64,000 nt of DNA. Origin: Raphanus sativus. Its lineage: Eukaryota > Streptophyta > Magnoliopsida > Brassicales > Brassicaceae. The stretch lies in the NCBI RefSeq assembly GCF_000801105.2, contig NC_079515.1:8060001-8124000 (forward strand), in the 5' to 3' direction. Of the stretch, positions 35,969-47,574 are shown piece by piece. The notes below the pieces were generated by a model, which worked only from the letters and a program-made list of their open reading frames with translations, did not search any database and had not been told where the DNA came from. Every line of letters starts with the position of its first letter. Within the stretch, counting starts at the first letter, position 1. Made by a program: the position numbers and the translations under genes.

Positions 35969-37230
35969 CTAGATTTTGATCTGCGCTTCGAAAGCGCGGA
36001 TATTTTTTTTTTTACTTTTATGAAATATATTATTTGTTTGTAATTATTGAATGTATTTATCTTAGTAAAATTTTTTTATAGTAAATTCGACACATAGAGT
36101 ATCTCTGGTAAACCATGTGTTTTTCTGGCTTTATTTTATTCTCTCTCCAATCAACATATTTATTTTGCTTGTTGTTTAAATAAATGATTTAGAACGCAAT
36201 TGTACAATACTTTTACATAGATATTTTATTTAAATAATGTGACATATTTCTATATTAATTAAATATTTACATTTTAATTTAAATTTGTATACAAATCAAC
36301 ATATTTGTTTAGTTTGTTGTTAAAATAAATGATTTTGAATCCAAATGTACAGTATCTTTATATTGATTTTTTCAGTTAATATAATTTTTTAAATATATTT
36401 ATTTCAACTGAACCAACTAATATTTTGTTAAATTGGCCACTGAAACATATTTTTATACATCGATATTTATTTTTCATAATTAGTGTTATATATTTAGATG
36501 TATCATAGTATAACTAACGATATTCAAAAGACAACTGAATTAGGTTGTATGGCTATTTTTGTTATAAATATCCAAACCCGTTTTAGATACCCGAAAAGAA
36601 CAACATGTACCTAAATGGACAGATAATGTTCATGTCTAACTGATTTTATAAATTAATTAAAAAACTATTTCTATGTATTTGGCTAAATTAAATGAAATAG
36701 AAAGAGTCTTTTCATCAAGTAAAATAATTATATGGAGTGAAAAATTAAGTGGCAATAAATGTAGCACATTTTAATTATTTTGATTTAAGTTATTATTTTA
36801 TTCACAAAAACATATCTTTGAACTATATTTTTGAGTACGTAATTTTCCACCGATTGAAACTAAAATAAAAATATTTTATTAAATAAAAACTAAACCAAAC
36901 GTTTAATCATATGAAAAACCTAATTATTTAACATTTTTGATTTTATAATTGGCACAAAGCTAATATTGATTAATTAATAAATAAAAATATGCACGATTAT
37001 TATTATGGTAATATAATTAATGATTTAAGTTATTATTAAGATAACATAATTAATTAAATTGTTAAATTAAGTGAAATATGGAAACACAATTAATAGATAC
37101 TACTATTCATGTATCCGAACAAATTTAATTAAGACCACTGTTCAAGTTTCCAAACACACCAAAATTTTTTAATCATTCTATTCAAGTTTCCAAACACTCC
37201 GATTTTGTACTTCAGATTTAATAATATAGA
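35969..37230 (-). mobile_element. Non-autonomous Helitron, 1262 bp
   Basis: On the minus strand the 3' end is a hairpin of GCGCTTTCGAAGCGC (about 35982-35997) followed by AGATCAAAATCTAG, ending at 35969. The 5' end TCTATATTATTAAATC starts at 37230, flanked by A. Size and right-end sequence match the Helitron at about 53017-60555 once its Copia insertion is removed. Confidence 0.75.
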
Positions 37231-37282
37231 TGTGAAAAAGTGTCGTTAGGTGTAAAAATTCAGAAATATTTCTGTTAGTTAT

Positions 37283-38078
37283 GGAAAAAAATGTTAAACA
37301 AATCCTCAACTTTGCGATTTGGACCATTATAATCTACAGCTTTCAAAATAACCACAAAAATCACATTTATTATCAATTATCTAAAAAACCTCTAACTTTT
37401 CGTTGAATGGATCAATTTAAACCCGACGTTAATTACACTAAAAAAATATTTAAACTCAGTTAATTCTCGTCGTTAACCAAAACGATGCCGTATTTTGTCG
37501 ATTAAAGAAACACTTCTCCTCTCATTATTTCTCAAATCGATTTGGGGGTTTTCTCTCAATCACGAACCCTAAATCACGAATCACCACCAAAAATCTTCGA
37601 CGAACCAGATCGTAGAGAGAAGAGATGGGTAATCAAAAGAATAAGAAGTCTCGACAAGGGAAACTCGGTGGTGCCAGCTCTGTAGCCCTATGTCAGCGGC
37701 GTCGGGACAATCTCGTGGCGAGCTTCTCGGAGAATCATCCAAAGCCTTTGGGTCCAAAGTGGATCGAAAATAAAAAGTGGAGTCGACGATGTAGGTAAGA
37801 TGAAAAAGAGCAAAACAGATGCTCTCGGCGGGGAAGAAAAAAAAAAGAAGTGTTTTTTAATTGATAAATATGGCGTCATTTTGGTTAACGAAGAGAACTA
37901 TCTTAGTTTAAATGTTCTGTCAGTGTAATTAACGTCGGGTTTAAATTGATCTATTCAAAGAAAAGTTATAAGTATTTTAGATAACTGATAATAAATGTGT
38001 TATTTTTGTGATTATTTTGAAAGTTTGGGATTATAATGGTCCAAATCGTAAAGTTGAGGATTTGTTTAACATTTTTCC
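37283..38078. mobile_element. Mutator-type element with long terminal inverted repeats, 796 bp
   Basis: The 9-bp duplication GTTAGTTAT flanks the element (37274-37282 and 38079-38087). The termini are inverted repeats of about 220-240 bp, starting GGAAAAA(AA)TGTTAAACAA. They share AATCCTCAACTTT, GATTTGGACCATTATAATC and AAACCCGACGTTAATTACAC. The centre (about 37500-37860) contains a small frame, ATG at 37625, encoding 57 basic residues (MGNQKNKKSRQGKLGG...). It matches no transposase. The structure fits a long-TIR non-autonomous MULE. Confidence 0.8.
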
Positions 38079-38087
38079 GTTAGTTAT

Positions 38088-39568
38088 GTCTTGATTAAAG
38101 TTTTCTATATCAGTTTTCATTTAATGCAATCTAAAAAAATATATTGTAGAAGTTAGTGCTAACAACTAGGGATGTTAAACACAGATATCGTTTTGATTAT
38201 TTTTTCGGTATTTAGGTATTTTGGTTTGTAAAAATATATTAAAATATATTTACTCTGGTTTGGTTTAGTTTATGTACCATCGGTTTTCGATTATTTGGTT
38301 TATACCATAAAATAATAAATTTATTTATCTTTAAATTTTTTATGAATTTGAATTTTATATAATTAGATATCTGCTTTTACATAACATGAAGATATTTTGG
38401 GTGTTAAATAACTTAATTTTCTTTTTCTTTTACTATTTTTAAAAAGTTTGTAAACATGTTAAGTTAATAATTATAATATTTTATAGAATAAAATAATAAA
38501 AATACATATTATATAATAACTTAATATTAGCACACATATTTGTTACAAAAAGGTAAAAATTTATGTATTATTTAATTTGATCAAAATGAAACATAACTCT
38601 TAACTTAAAATAAAATATTCAATCAATAAAATCAACATTTAAATATGAAAATCATATCAATAAAATATATTATGTGTATATTCCTAATGATCTTATATAA
38701 TTTACATATATAGTTATACTACTGTATTTTAATTGATCAGTTTATTCGGTTTATATATTAATTCATATCTATATACCACGGTTTTTTTATAAAATAAAAT
38801 CTATTTGATATATTCGGTATTACCAAATCAAACCACTTTCTCTATTTTGGTTCAGTTCGATTTTAATTTGTTTCAGTTTTACCGTAACAACTTTTTTCAT
38901 ATGTATTAGACATTATATATCAATTTTGTAATAAGGTTTACCAAAGAATATGTGATGTTAAATAAACGAATATGGAATGTTCGATTATTGATTACCAATT
39001 TTGTTATAAGGTTTACACAAAATTTATGTAATTTATCTTGTTTATATAAAATAGCATTAAATAAAACTAGTTTAACCAATGAAAAAGATACGCTATTTTG
39101 TGATTGGTTAAAATTTTTAAGTGACATTAAATTTTGTATAAAAAAAATGAGAACATCACTTATTTTGAAATAAATTAAAATCTTAAAAAACCAGTTAAAG
39201 TGATACAGAGGGAGTGCATAACTAAAACTATGTATAAACACGATGTACATTAACATTAACATTTGTAAAAACGTCAACACATTAAATAAATATTCACAAC
39301 ACTTACATATTATATGATTGATCTAATTTATTAAGCTTAAGATACAAATGAATAATTATGCGTTGATCATTAATGTTTTTATTCAAATATATATGTTGGA
39401 GCAGAAAGGAAAAATTATCAAATTTTCATATTAAAATAATGTTGCATATTCAAACAAAATTTTTAAAAACATTACAAATGTTTGTAAATCATAAATATTC
39501 TGCTAAAACAATACTAAGTAATTTTAGATAAAATCTAGAGTATATAGATCCAACATTTCTTAAAAATC
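38088..39568. other. AT-rich intergenic DNA with repeat fragments
   Basis: From about 38160 to 38880 the DNA is rich in TTCGGTTT/ATTTTGGTT words of the same type as other CCGAAC-rich repeats in this window. Near 39205-39220, ACAGAGGGAGTG resembles one end of a Stowaway-type MITE, but I could not pair it. No gene is seen. Confidence 0.4.
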
Positions 39569-39879
39569 AATAGTGTTGTGAATGTGTATATTATTAATGT
39601 CGAATATGAACTCCTTATATAGGGAGTTACAATGTCTGAAATCTTAATGGGCCGGTTACAAGATGGGCCACTAATGGGCCAAAGCCTAGTAAGTATCTTT
39701 TGGATAAACATCCATCTGAACCAGTCGGTTCATAACACTTCCCCTGGATGTTGAATCCATCTTGAGTTCGCCAGATACCAAATCCTTTTTGGGCTCGTGA
39801 TACACTTTACCAATTACTTGGTGTTGCCTCATTAAAACCTTACCAGGAAAACCCGGTGGGACAAAACATGGTGAAAGAA

Positions 39880-42800
39880 AAAAAGTACAACATGTATCAC
39901 TTCCCCTGATTTGTACCTCCGTATATGCTCTTGAGGTTAGCGCATGAGTAGACTGGTGGGAATTTTATGGACGCCAAGTCTCTGAGCTGGTCTTCATAAT
40001 TGCACGTCCTGGACTGATAGGAAGGTCTCATGGACGTGGTGCTGATGTAGACATGGTGAAGAAGCCGGTTGACATGTCTTTGGTTGGACTTGTACTTCTT
40101 CATATTTGTTTTCCAACGTGTGCATACTGCTTGTTTGAGAACTATCCATGTATGGATCCAATTTATAACCTGTATCATAATCAAACTAAAACCAAGCAAA
40201 CACATCTTTGGGTTTGGTTAGTATAAAATAATCTCAAACATTAGTAAAAGGATATTTCAATCCTGTCCCATTGCCTTTATATTTAGAAATAACATAAGCT
40301 TAGTTCAATGCTTATGTTCGGATGTGTGTAACAAACACATTAAGGCAAGGCGCCAATGGCACCTTTGGCAAGGGACATGTATGGCTTTATTTCCAATGCC
40401 TCATGGTCTGATCATTTAACAACATATATGATCATATTACACTTTGGAGTAATTTGGACATATACTATTAAGTTTAGACTTAACTATGGTTTCACTTATG
40501 TGTATTTACATCTGGATGTGGCTTGAGTCTTTTCTAGACCAAAGACATATGTCTCTGTCCAATTTAGGATCAAAGGACCCGTGACCTATCTCAGATGGCC
40601 TCGTGACCATGTTCCTTCTTAGAACAAAGTGAGTCAGTACTTGGACCAAGTGAAAACCATTCGACCATAAGTCTTGCATTGGATTGTATACAGACTAAGG
40701 CACAACTTTCTTGTCGTCCTTATGACCAAATGGGTCTATGTCCAGATATAGGGACTATGGGACTATGTTACCATACAGTGGGGCGAGCCATAGACTTTAT
40801 AGTAAGCATTTAGGGTCAATGAACCTTATAGGCTTTACATAATGGTTCATGCCTATCGTTAATCTATGCCTTATTCATGCACAAGGATTTCATCTTTAAG
40901 TATATTTAAGATACTTACTTTGTAGTCCCAAACAATCTTTGTTTGTCCCAAAACTTAATCTTTCCCAAAATATTCATTTCAATGCTTTCTTTAGATAGTC
41001 TTTTGGGAAGTGTCTCCAGAGGTTCCTAGGATATTTTCTTTAGATCAAAATATTCATGTATACTCTGGTTCTCGAGAACTTTGTTGCTTTAGACAACTCT
41101 ATATCCTCTGAGACTTATATATATTATCCAGTGGACTTATATAATCAGGCGGTTTACATCCTTGAACCACAAGTATAAGTTTTCTTATGTGCCAGACTTA
41201 TCGAGGAATCTCAATGTTTGTTGCATCCACCATAAGGAGCTTATCTCCTTTTAATTGATTCCTGGTCTTTGTGATAATCCTTGTGCACATGACCATGCTT
41301 AATATTATGCATATGGTCGTGCCTTACATTAAGTGTATCTCGCCATAGAAATTTCTTTCACAAAGATTGTTTTATGTCCAACTGGTTTAACATCTAGAGG
41401 TGTCCGTACTTATGGGACATATCCTCTCTTAACTCCACGTCTACTTTCTTATTTGATCTTAATCTCATATGTTTGAATGCATTCATATGGACGTGGGTTT
41501 CATGATCCTCATTGATCTCATGATCTCAAGTGCTACATTGCGCATATTATATCATTAGTTTCGAGTACTCGTCTGTTCCTTTGTGTCCTAGACATGACAT
41601 CTTATTGAGGTTTTATTATGTCCTTCAATACCCTGAAGCTTGGCGTCCCAAGCATCATTAGGTACCTTAGGTACAACCATATCTTATGGTTTCCTCATCC
41701 GTGGCCACAGCTTTTAGGTTTGTCCATCTTTGGATCGACTATGTCTAGGAGTCCCTCATCCACGGTTTCATTTGCACCTTTCTATATTTATCTGAGGGAT
41801 CTTATCTTTAGAACATATTAATCTAACTTGTTTAGATTCAGTAGCAACTTGATTGTGTTCTATTGAACATCAAATCTTACTTGGTGCATTCATAGCTGGT
41901 AGAAATGACTTAGTCATTCTATTCGGGTCAGGAATCTGGCAATTGTATTAAGCTAGCTTCTGTATAAACTTTATGGACTTCTAGAAATCATTCTAGAGTC
42001 TGAGGATCTTGCCAATATAAGGATGTTTTGATTCCATATAATTTTCTATTATCCAGCTTCCCCTTAATGTTGGATGTTCGGATTCACTGAGGTGACTATC
42101 CGTGTACCTAGGCTTTAAACAACTTGTCCGTGGATAGCTCAAGGTATTTAGAAACGTGGGGAACTTATATAAAAACATATCCAACATCTATTCCCATCCT
42201 CTCATCTTATATTTCTGTGGTGGAGCGATAGAATTTATAAGTGGCACTTCTTTATGTGCTAAGATGAGGTGTGTCTGGCCTTTGACCCGTTTCAATCAAT
42301 AGGATGGGTATCAATATTCATTTCTGTGTGTGTATGTCCATGTAGAATAAAATGTGGTTTTTTTTATCCTTCCCCCATGGACATATCATACATTTTTAAA
42401 ATACTTTTAGAATGTGAATTATTTAAAGATATGTAGTCTTTTTAGGCGATTTTTTCTTTCTGTTCTTGTCCTTTCTTTATGAATATCCGTGTCCTCATTG
42501 AGTCATGAGATGTTTTTCTACATTCTCTATGATCATATAATGTTAATCAAACCCTTTGGGACGTGAGCACTTTAATCTATATTCACTTGGACGTTTTGAA
42601 GTAACATGTTTTCCTTTATCCTTAGTTTAGTCCGAATGGGATAAGACTATCTTTGTTCTTGTGAACTCTTTGATGTTTCAATATTGTGTATGTCCATGTT
42701 ACACGGAGTGATTAACACTTACCCCCATGGACATATATACTTTTAGACGTGAGTTCACTTAGCTTTTACCAAGACTTGTAGTCTTTGCCATCATACAATC

Positions 42801-43190
42801 TTCTTTTGGGCGGTTTCTCTTTAATGAAAATACTTTGTTTCATTTCTGCCCATGGTTTCAATTTGAAACTATCCATTCATCAATTCTTAAGTCTTTCACT
42901 TATAAGAATGAGTAGTGTACACGTCCTCTCTTTGTGTACATAACCCAAATGTGAATGCAGTGCACACGACCCTAGTGTGTCCAAACATGTACTTCTTTAG
43001 GAAATAGGTACACGTTATGGTCGTGTGTAATCTTAAGATTGTATGGTTTGATCTTGTAAGATCATCTATGTTTTTAAAAACAAGAGTGGACATTTTATTT
43101 TTAGAAAATAAAACTTTCATTAATTCAAAGATAGTAAAACTAGGAAGTGAATAATGTTAAAGGAATAACAGAAAGGTATGAAATAACTAA
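39880..43190 (-). pseudogene. Decayed Copia pol region
   Basis: The stretch corresponds piece by piece to the pol region of the intact Copia at 54-60 kb. For example, the segment around 41510-41600 resembles 55925-56010 on the plus strand. It is shorter and full of stops and indels, so no continuous protease, integrase, reverse transcriptase or RNase H remains. Confidence 0.75.
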
Positions 43191-43199
43191 GTAAGAACA

Positions 43200-44090
43200 C
43201 TAAGAGCTTGATGTCGAGTCATCATGGTGATATATTCTCTTATGCTTCACTGGATTAATCTTTCTTGTGATCCATCCGACCACACTCTCCTTGATCCATG
43301 AGAATATCTTTGACAATTTTTCTTCATCTTTCCGAACCATCTTGGCTTTTCTTTTAAAGCTTTTCTGATAAAGAACAGTTAGATACTTGGGAGTTCTGCA
43401 TCTCTGCCCCGAATGGTTTTTTATTCCACAATTATTGCACAGTTTAGACCATCCCCCACGTCCATATCCTCTCTTGACATGGTTGGTTTCTAAATCAGCC
43501 TTGTCGGCTGGTAGTGCAATAGCCAATGGCAATGGAGTTGATCCCGTACTCTTTCTTTCACTACTGCTCATTAGAAACTCATGATTTTGCTCAGCTTGCA
43601 ACAATCTTGCTATTAGAGATGTATAGGTAGTAGAACCCATCTCTCTATGTTGTTGTACTAACAACAAGTTGGTAGGGTGAAAGGTGGAGAATGTCTTTTC
43701 CAACATATCTTCATCAGTCACTACCTCACCACATTGTTTCATTTCGAAAACTATTCTGAGCAGTGTAAAGTTATATTCTCCCACATACTTATAGTCTCGG
43801 AATCTGAGGTTGATACATTCTTGTAAAGCTTTGGTTTGTATAACCTCTTGGACACAATTTCTATTTTCTAGATCTGTCCAAAGCTTTGAGGGATCATCGG
43901 TCAGATATAGACTTTTGAGTTTTAGACAGAGATGATGGCGAGTGTTCAGGAGTTCTATCTTCCTTGCAATGTTACCCTTTGTGAAGCGTTCACATAGTTT
44001 ATCAGACTCAAGTACGGTCTTAATATCTTGTGCCCATTGCACACATTGCAAGTAGTTTTCTCCTGATATTATGATGGAGAAATTCGACAT
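43200..44090 (-). CDS. Copia gag-like protein with CCHC zinc knuckle
   Basis: Capsid/nucleocapsid protein of the old Copia element: 296 residues, uninterrupted. It starts MSNFSIIISGENYLQCVQWA, the SG.NY..W pattern of plant Copia gag N-termini. It carries the UBN2-type core (DLENRNCVQEVIQTKALQEC ... LRFRDYKYVGEYN) and ends with a CCHC knuckle (CNNCGIKNHSGQRC, about residues 217-230) and a basic tail. It lacks the RGG-rich region seen in the gag of the young element. That its frame is open while pol is dead is unusual; it may be chance or mobilisation in trans. Confidence 0.8.
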   Translation of the reverse strand: MSNFSIIISGENYLQCVQWAQDIKTVLESDKLCERFTKGNIARKIELLNTRHHLCLKLKSLYLTDDPSKLWTDLENRNCVQEVIQTKALQECINLRFRDYKYVGEYNFTLLRIVFEMKQCGEVVTDEDMLEKTFSTFHPTNLLLVQQHREMGSTTYTSLIARLLQAEQNHEFLMSSSERKSTGSTPLPLAIALPADKADLETNHVKRGYGRGGWSKLCNNCGIKNHSGQRCRTPKYLTVLYQKSFKRKAKMVRKDEEKLSKIFSWIKESVVGWITRKINPVKHKRIYHHDDSTSSS

Positions 44091-44174
44091 CTGAAATATT
44101 TAGTGTTTCATAAGCTAGAACTTAGTAATATGTTCTGAGGAACTGATTTCAAAAGTTTTCAAGAAAATTCTATA

Positions 44175-44398
44175 AAAAGAAACTTTCTAAAAGTAGAAAC
44201 TTTCTAGAAATGGAAACTTCCTAGAAATGGAAACTTCCTAGAAATGGAAACTTTTAAAAATGGAAACTTTATAAAAATGGAAACTTTCTAAAAATAGAAA
44301 CTTTCTAGAAATGGAAACTTTCTACAGATGATAACTTTCTAAAAATAGAAATTTTTTAGAAATGGAAACTTTCTAAAAAAAAAGAAACTTTCTATCTA
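44175..44398. repeat. 18-bp minisatellite in the old Copia leader
   Basis: About 13 copies of a unit like GAAACTTTCTAAAAATG, with variants CTAGAAATG and CTAAAAATA, run from 44175 to 44398. They lie between the gag start and the 5' LTR. Confidence 0.85.
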
Positions 44399-44969
44399 CC
44401 AAAAAAGGTTTATAATATTGATTGGTTTAGGGATTTATAAACTGATTTGGTTTAATGTTTTCACAATTCGGATTTGTTTTTTTTATAAGTTTCACAAACC
44501 GGTTTAGATTAGGGTTTAATAATCCGATATTGTTTAAAGGGTTTCATAATCCGATTCGGTTTGGGGTTTTATACAAGTTTTAAATTTCATGAATTTTAGG
44601 GTTTGTTTATTAAACAAATTTATTATATCAAATCTAGCAACCTAATGATTCAATCAATCAGGGTATACAGGTTCTCTAGATTTCTAATCTCAATCGATCA
44701 AAATATAAACTTAAACATTTCTTTTATGAAATCGGATCTATCAAACAACTAGGGTTTGATGACTTACTTTTAGATCTCGATTTGCTCATTGTTTCCTTTG
44801 GAAATCTCAACCTCAATTGATCTGATTAGATTTGATCCTTTGTTTTCTTTAAACAAATTGATCAAAGGAAGTTAGTAAGATCAAATAATAAATCGGCTAT
44901 AAACAAACTAGAAAGAGAAGTTAACAGCCTTAGGTTTTCTTTTGACGGCACGGCTTTTAGATGGCGGTG

Positions 44970-45265
44970 AGGGCGCGTCTATGATCTGATCGCGGCGCGG
45001 TCTGCGGCGCTGGATTCTCCTCGTCCAGATCTTCAAATTGGTATATCGCACGTCGTCTGGATCGTTATGGTTTGAGAGAACAATCGATTTGAAGTTGCGT
45101 TAAAGTTAGAGTTCTTGAGCAATTAACGGCGCGTACTAAAACAGAGCGTGCCGGCGCGTCTGAGATCGGATCCTCGCGTAGTTAGTGGCGCTGACTTCGT
45201 CTCGTCGTGATCTTCAGATTGATAGGTGGCTCGCCGTCTAGGTCGTTACAGTTATGGAGATATGA
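44970..45265. repeat. GC-rich tandem duplication in the old Copia leader
   Basis: Segments around 44970-45070 and 45145-45250 share the order GGCGCGTCT, GGCGCTG, CTCGTC, GATCTTCA, GATT/AATTG, CGTCTGG/CGTCTAG and CGTTA in line, so they are diverged copies about 175 bases apart. GC content is well above the surroundings. Confidence 0.6.
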
Positions 45266-45733
45266 CTGTTTTAAGATGCGGCTAGTTTTTAAGGTTTTTG
45301 GTGACCTACGAATTTTGATAGGGTTTTGAGCTTAGCTCGTGCTGATAACGTGTTGTGAATGTGTATATTATTAATGTCGAATATGAGCTTTTTATATAGG
45401 GAGTTACAATGTCTAAAACCTTAATGGGCCGGTTACAAGATGGGCCACTAATGGACCAAAGCCAAGTAAGTATCTTTTGGATAAACATCCATCCATCGAA
45501 CCAGTCGGTTCATAACAAATAGTATTAAAACATAAATAATTTTTATCTACTTACAAATAGTTTAGGTTGAACCATTACATTTAATTAGCTTTCCTTTTAT
45601 TTTTACTAATACCTAATTTAGTTATTATTAAATATATATCGAAGGCTAAAACTAAAGAACTAAATAACTAATCTATTATTTAAATAATGAATTCAAATTA
45701 TATTACCACCAAATTTAAGTAATTAATCAATTA

Positions 45734-45967
45734 CTCCCTCTGTTTCTTAATATATGATGATTTGGCTGAATGAACAAAGATTAAGACATTTAAATTTTTC
45801 TAAAAAGTAAAAGAAATAATTTTAAACCAATTATGAAAAATATTGTAAAATCTTATTGGTTGAAATAGTTTCCAATAAAGTTAAAGTTAACCTTAAAACC
45901 TCAAAAAAATTTATATTTTGAAACAACAAAACCTTCTAAAACATCATATAATTTGAAATGAAAGGTG
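45734..45967. mobile_element. Stowaway-type MITE
   Basis: It starts after TA with CTCCCTCTGTTTCTTAATAT and ends before TA with an imperfect inverted copy (CATCATATAATTTGAAATGA AAGG). CTCCCTCYGTTYC is the known Stowaway (Tc1/mariner) terminal consensus in plants. About 234 bases, non-coding. Confidence 0.65.
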
Positions 45968-45969
45968 TA

Positions 45970-47051
45970 TATTTTATTTATTATATGCCTATTAATTTGT
46001 ATATACACAATTGTACTTTAATCCAAATGCAAGATCGAAATTCTTCAAAACCCTAACAAAATACATAATAATATAATTTTATAGATAGAGTATTAAAATT
46101 ATATATATATATATATATGATAAAATGAATATTAGTAGTTATCTAGTATTACTATTTAATGATATGCTGACACATGTTATTATTTATATTTTATGAGTAT
46201 AATTTTACTAGTTAAACATGTAAAATATTTATCAAATATAAAACTAATTGAGAAAACATAAAACGCACATTAAGTTAGGATTGGATGTTTAGATATCCGT
46301 TGGGATATGGGTTAGTTATTTTGAATTTAAGTTCTAAGTACAGATCATGTTTAATGTAAAACCTCGATTTTGGTTCTAATTTATATCAATCTTAAAACTC
46401 ATAAAGTAACTATATGTCGTTTGGATTCGGATTATATTGGTTCGGCTCAGATATATCTGAAAGTTAAATCTAAAATTTAAAAGTAAAACATAAGAAATAA
46501 ATACTTATTTATATATAGCTGAATATTTAAGGTACTTATTTAAAATTTAAATACATAATTTTAAATATCATTTCAAAATAAATATTGAATTGAATATTTG
46601 AAATACATATTTCTATTTCAAATATTTATATTTGCGATTAATTTGCACATTCGGATTGGTTTTTTATATTTTTGGGGTTTTCTGTTTTTCGGATTATATG
46701 TTCGGTTTGGTTAATAATACTTCAGATTTGAATATGTTTTATACCATCTTAGAAGATCCATTCTGGTATTTATTACCTTTTGTTCCAGATTCAAATTGTT
46801 TTCTTTGTTTGGTTCGATTTGGATTTTGGATTACAGATTTTTATGTCAAGGTCTATTTTATAAAGGAAAATGTGATTATATAAAAATTCTGATGAAAAAT
46901 TATTTTCCATTTTGAAAATAAGGATCAAAATCTAATTATTATATTAAAGTACCTTACTCAAAAGGCCAATCCTTTAAACAGAACCTAAGGGCAAATCTTC
47001 GGATATATTACCTGTTAAACTAACCTTTTAACCGATTCACTTGTGGTACAC
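45970..47051. other. AT-rich spacer with CCGAA-type repeat DNA
   Basis: No gene. From about 46270 the DNA contains GGTTCGG/GGATTCGG words typical of the dispersed repeats in this window. The open frame at 46632-46883 is a hydrophobic translation of this repeat and is not a gene. Confidence 0.4.
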
Positions 47052-47574
47052 TAGGGCTGGACAAAATATCCATAAATTTTTATTTGATTTGTTATTTGTC
47101 TCGATTTGAACCGAAAAATTTGGATATCTATAACTTTACGAAGTAAAGTAAATATTAAATTACAATATCTGTAAGAAATGAAGCAAATCACAAATACTAA
47201 TATTTTTATAAACATATATCCGATCCGATCTGTTATATGTATATACATATATTTAAAGAATTATATATAAGTTATATAAATATTATATTTTATATAAGTT
47301 TACATTATTTTTATTTACTAAATTTATCAAATTATTTATTATAATTTTAAAAGGTATATAAAATTTTCTTTTGTAATAAAAATATTACTTTTCTAATTTT
47401 TTATTTGTTTTTTACTGATCGGAATCGTATATTCAGTCAAAAACCAAAAAAATTATATATATCTGGAACACCAAATATCCGGACGAAAATAGATCGAATC
47501 AAATAGGATAATTGATTATTCGGACGAAACGAATCAGATGAATACCTCGAAAAATTCGGATATCACCCCTACTA
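47052..47574. repeat. Dispersed 0.5-kb repeat with inverted ends (TAGGGCTGG...ATATCC)
   Basis: The left end TAGGGCTGGACAAAATATCC faces a right end that reads TAGTAGGGGTGATATCCG in reverse complement. The interior is filled with CGATTTGAAC, CGAACC and ATCCGATCCGATC words. Related heads occur at about 25485 and, in opposing orientation, at 63562 and 63600. The family is recognisable only by its own copies here. Confidence 0.5.

Larger units (their letters stand above)
39574..45517 (-). mobile_element. Old Ty1/Copia LTR retrotransposon
   Basis: LTRs at 39574-39737 (3') and 45351-45517 (5') begin TGTTATGAACC and end CATTCACAACA on the element strand. They differ by about seven substitutions plus a small insertion. 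The 5-bp duplication AATAG flanks the element (39569-39573 and 45518-45522). The primer-binding-site region is CGTTATCAGCACGAGC (45335-45350), and a purine tract (CCAGGGGAAG, 39738-39747) precedes the 3' LTR. Gag is an open frame; pol is degenerate. The 5' leader (44100-45350) carries an 18-bp minisatellite and a GC-rich duplication. Confidence 0.9.

Noticed and set aside
39205..39220. Stowaway MITE end (ACAGAGGGAGTG)
   Set aside because: Only one end is visible; no partner end or TA-flanked unit could be found nearby.
44175..44398. CRISPR-like array
   Set aside because: The repeats are contiguous degenerate 18-mers without unique spacers in a plant retroelement leader; it is a minisatellite.
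46632..46883. 83-residue hydrophobic open frame
   Set aside because: It is a translation of dispersed CCGAA/TTCGG-type repeat DNA; no family features.
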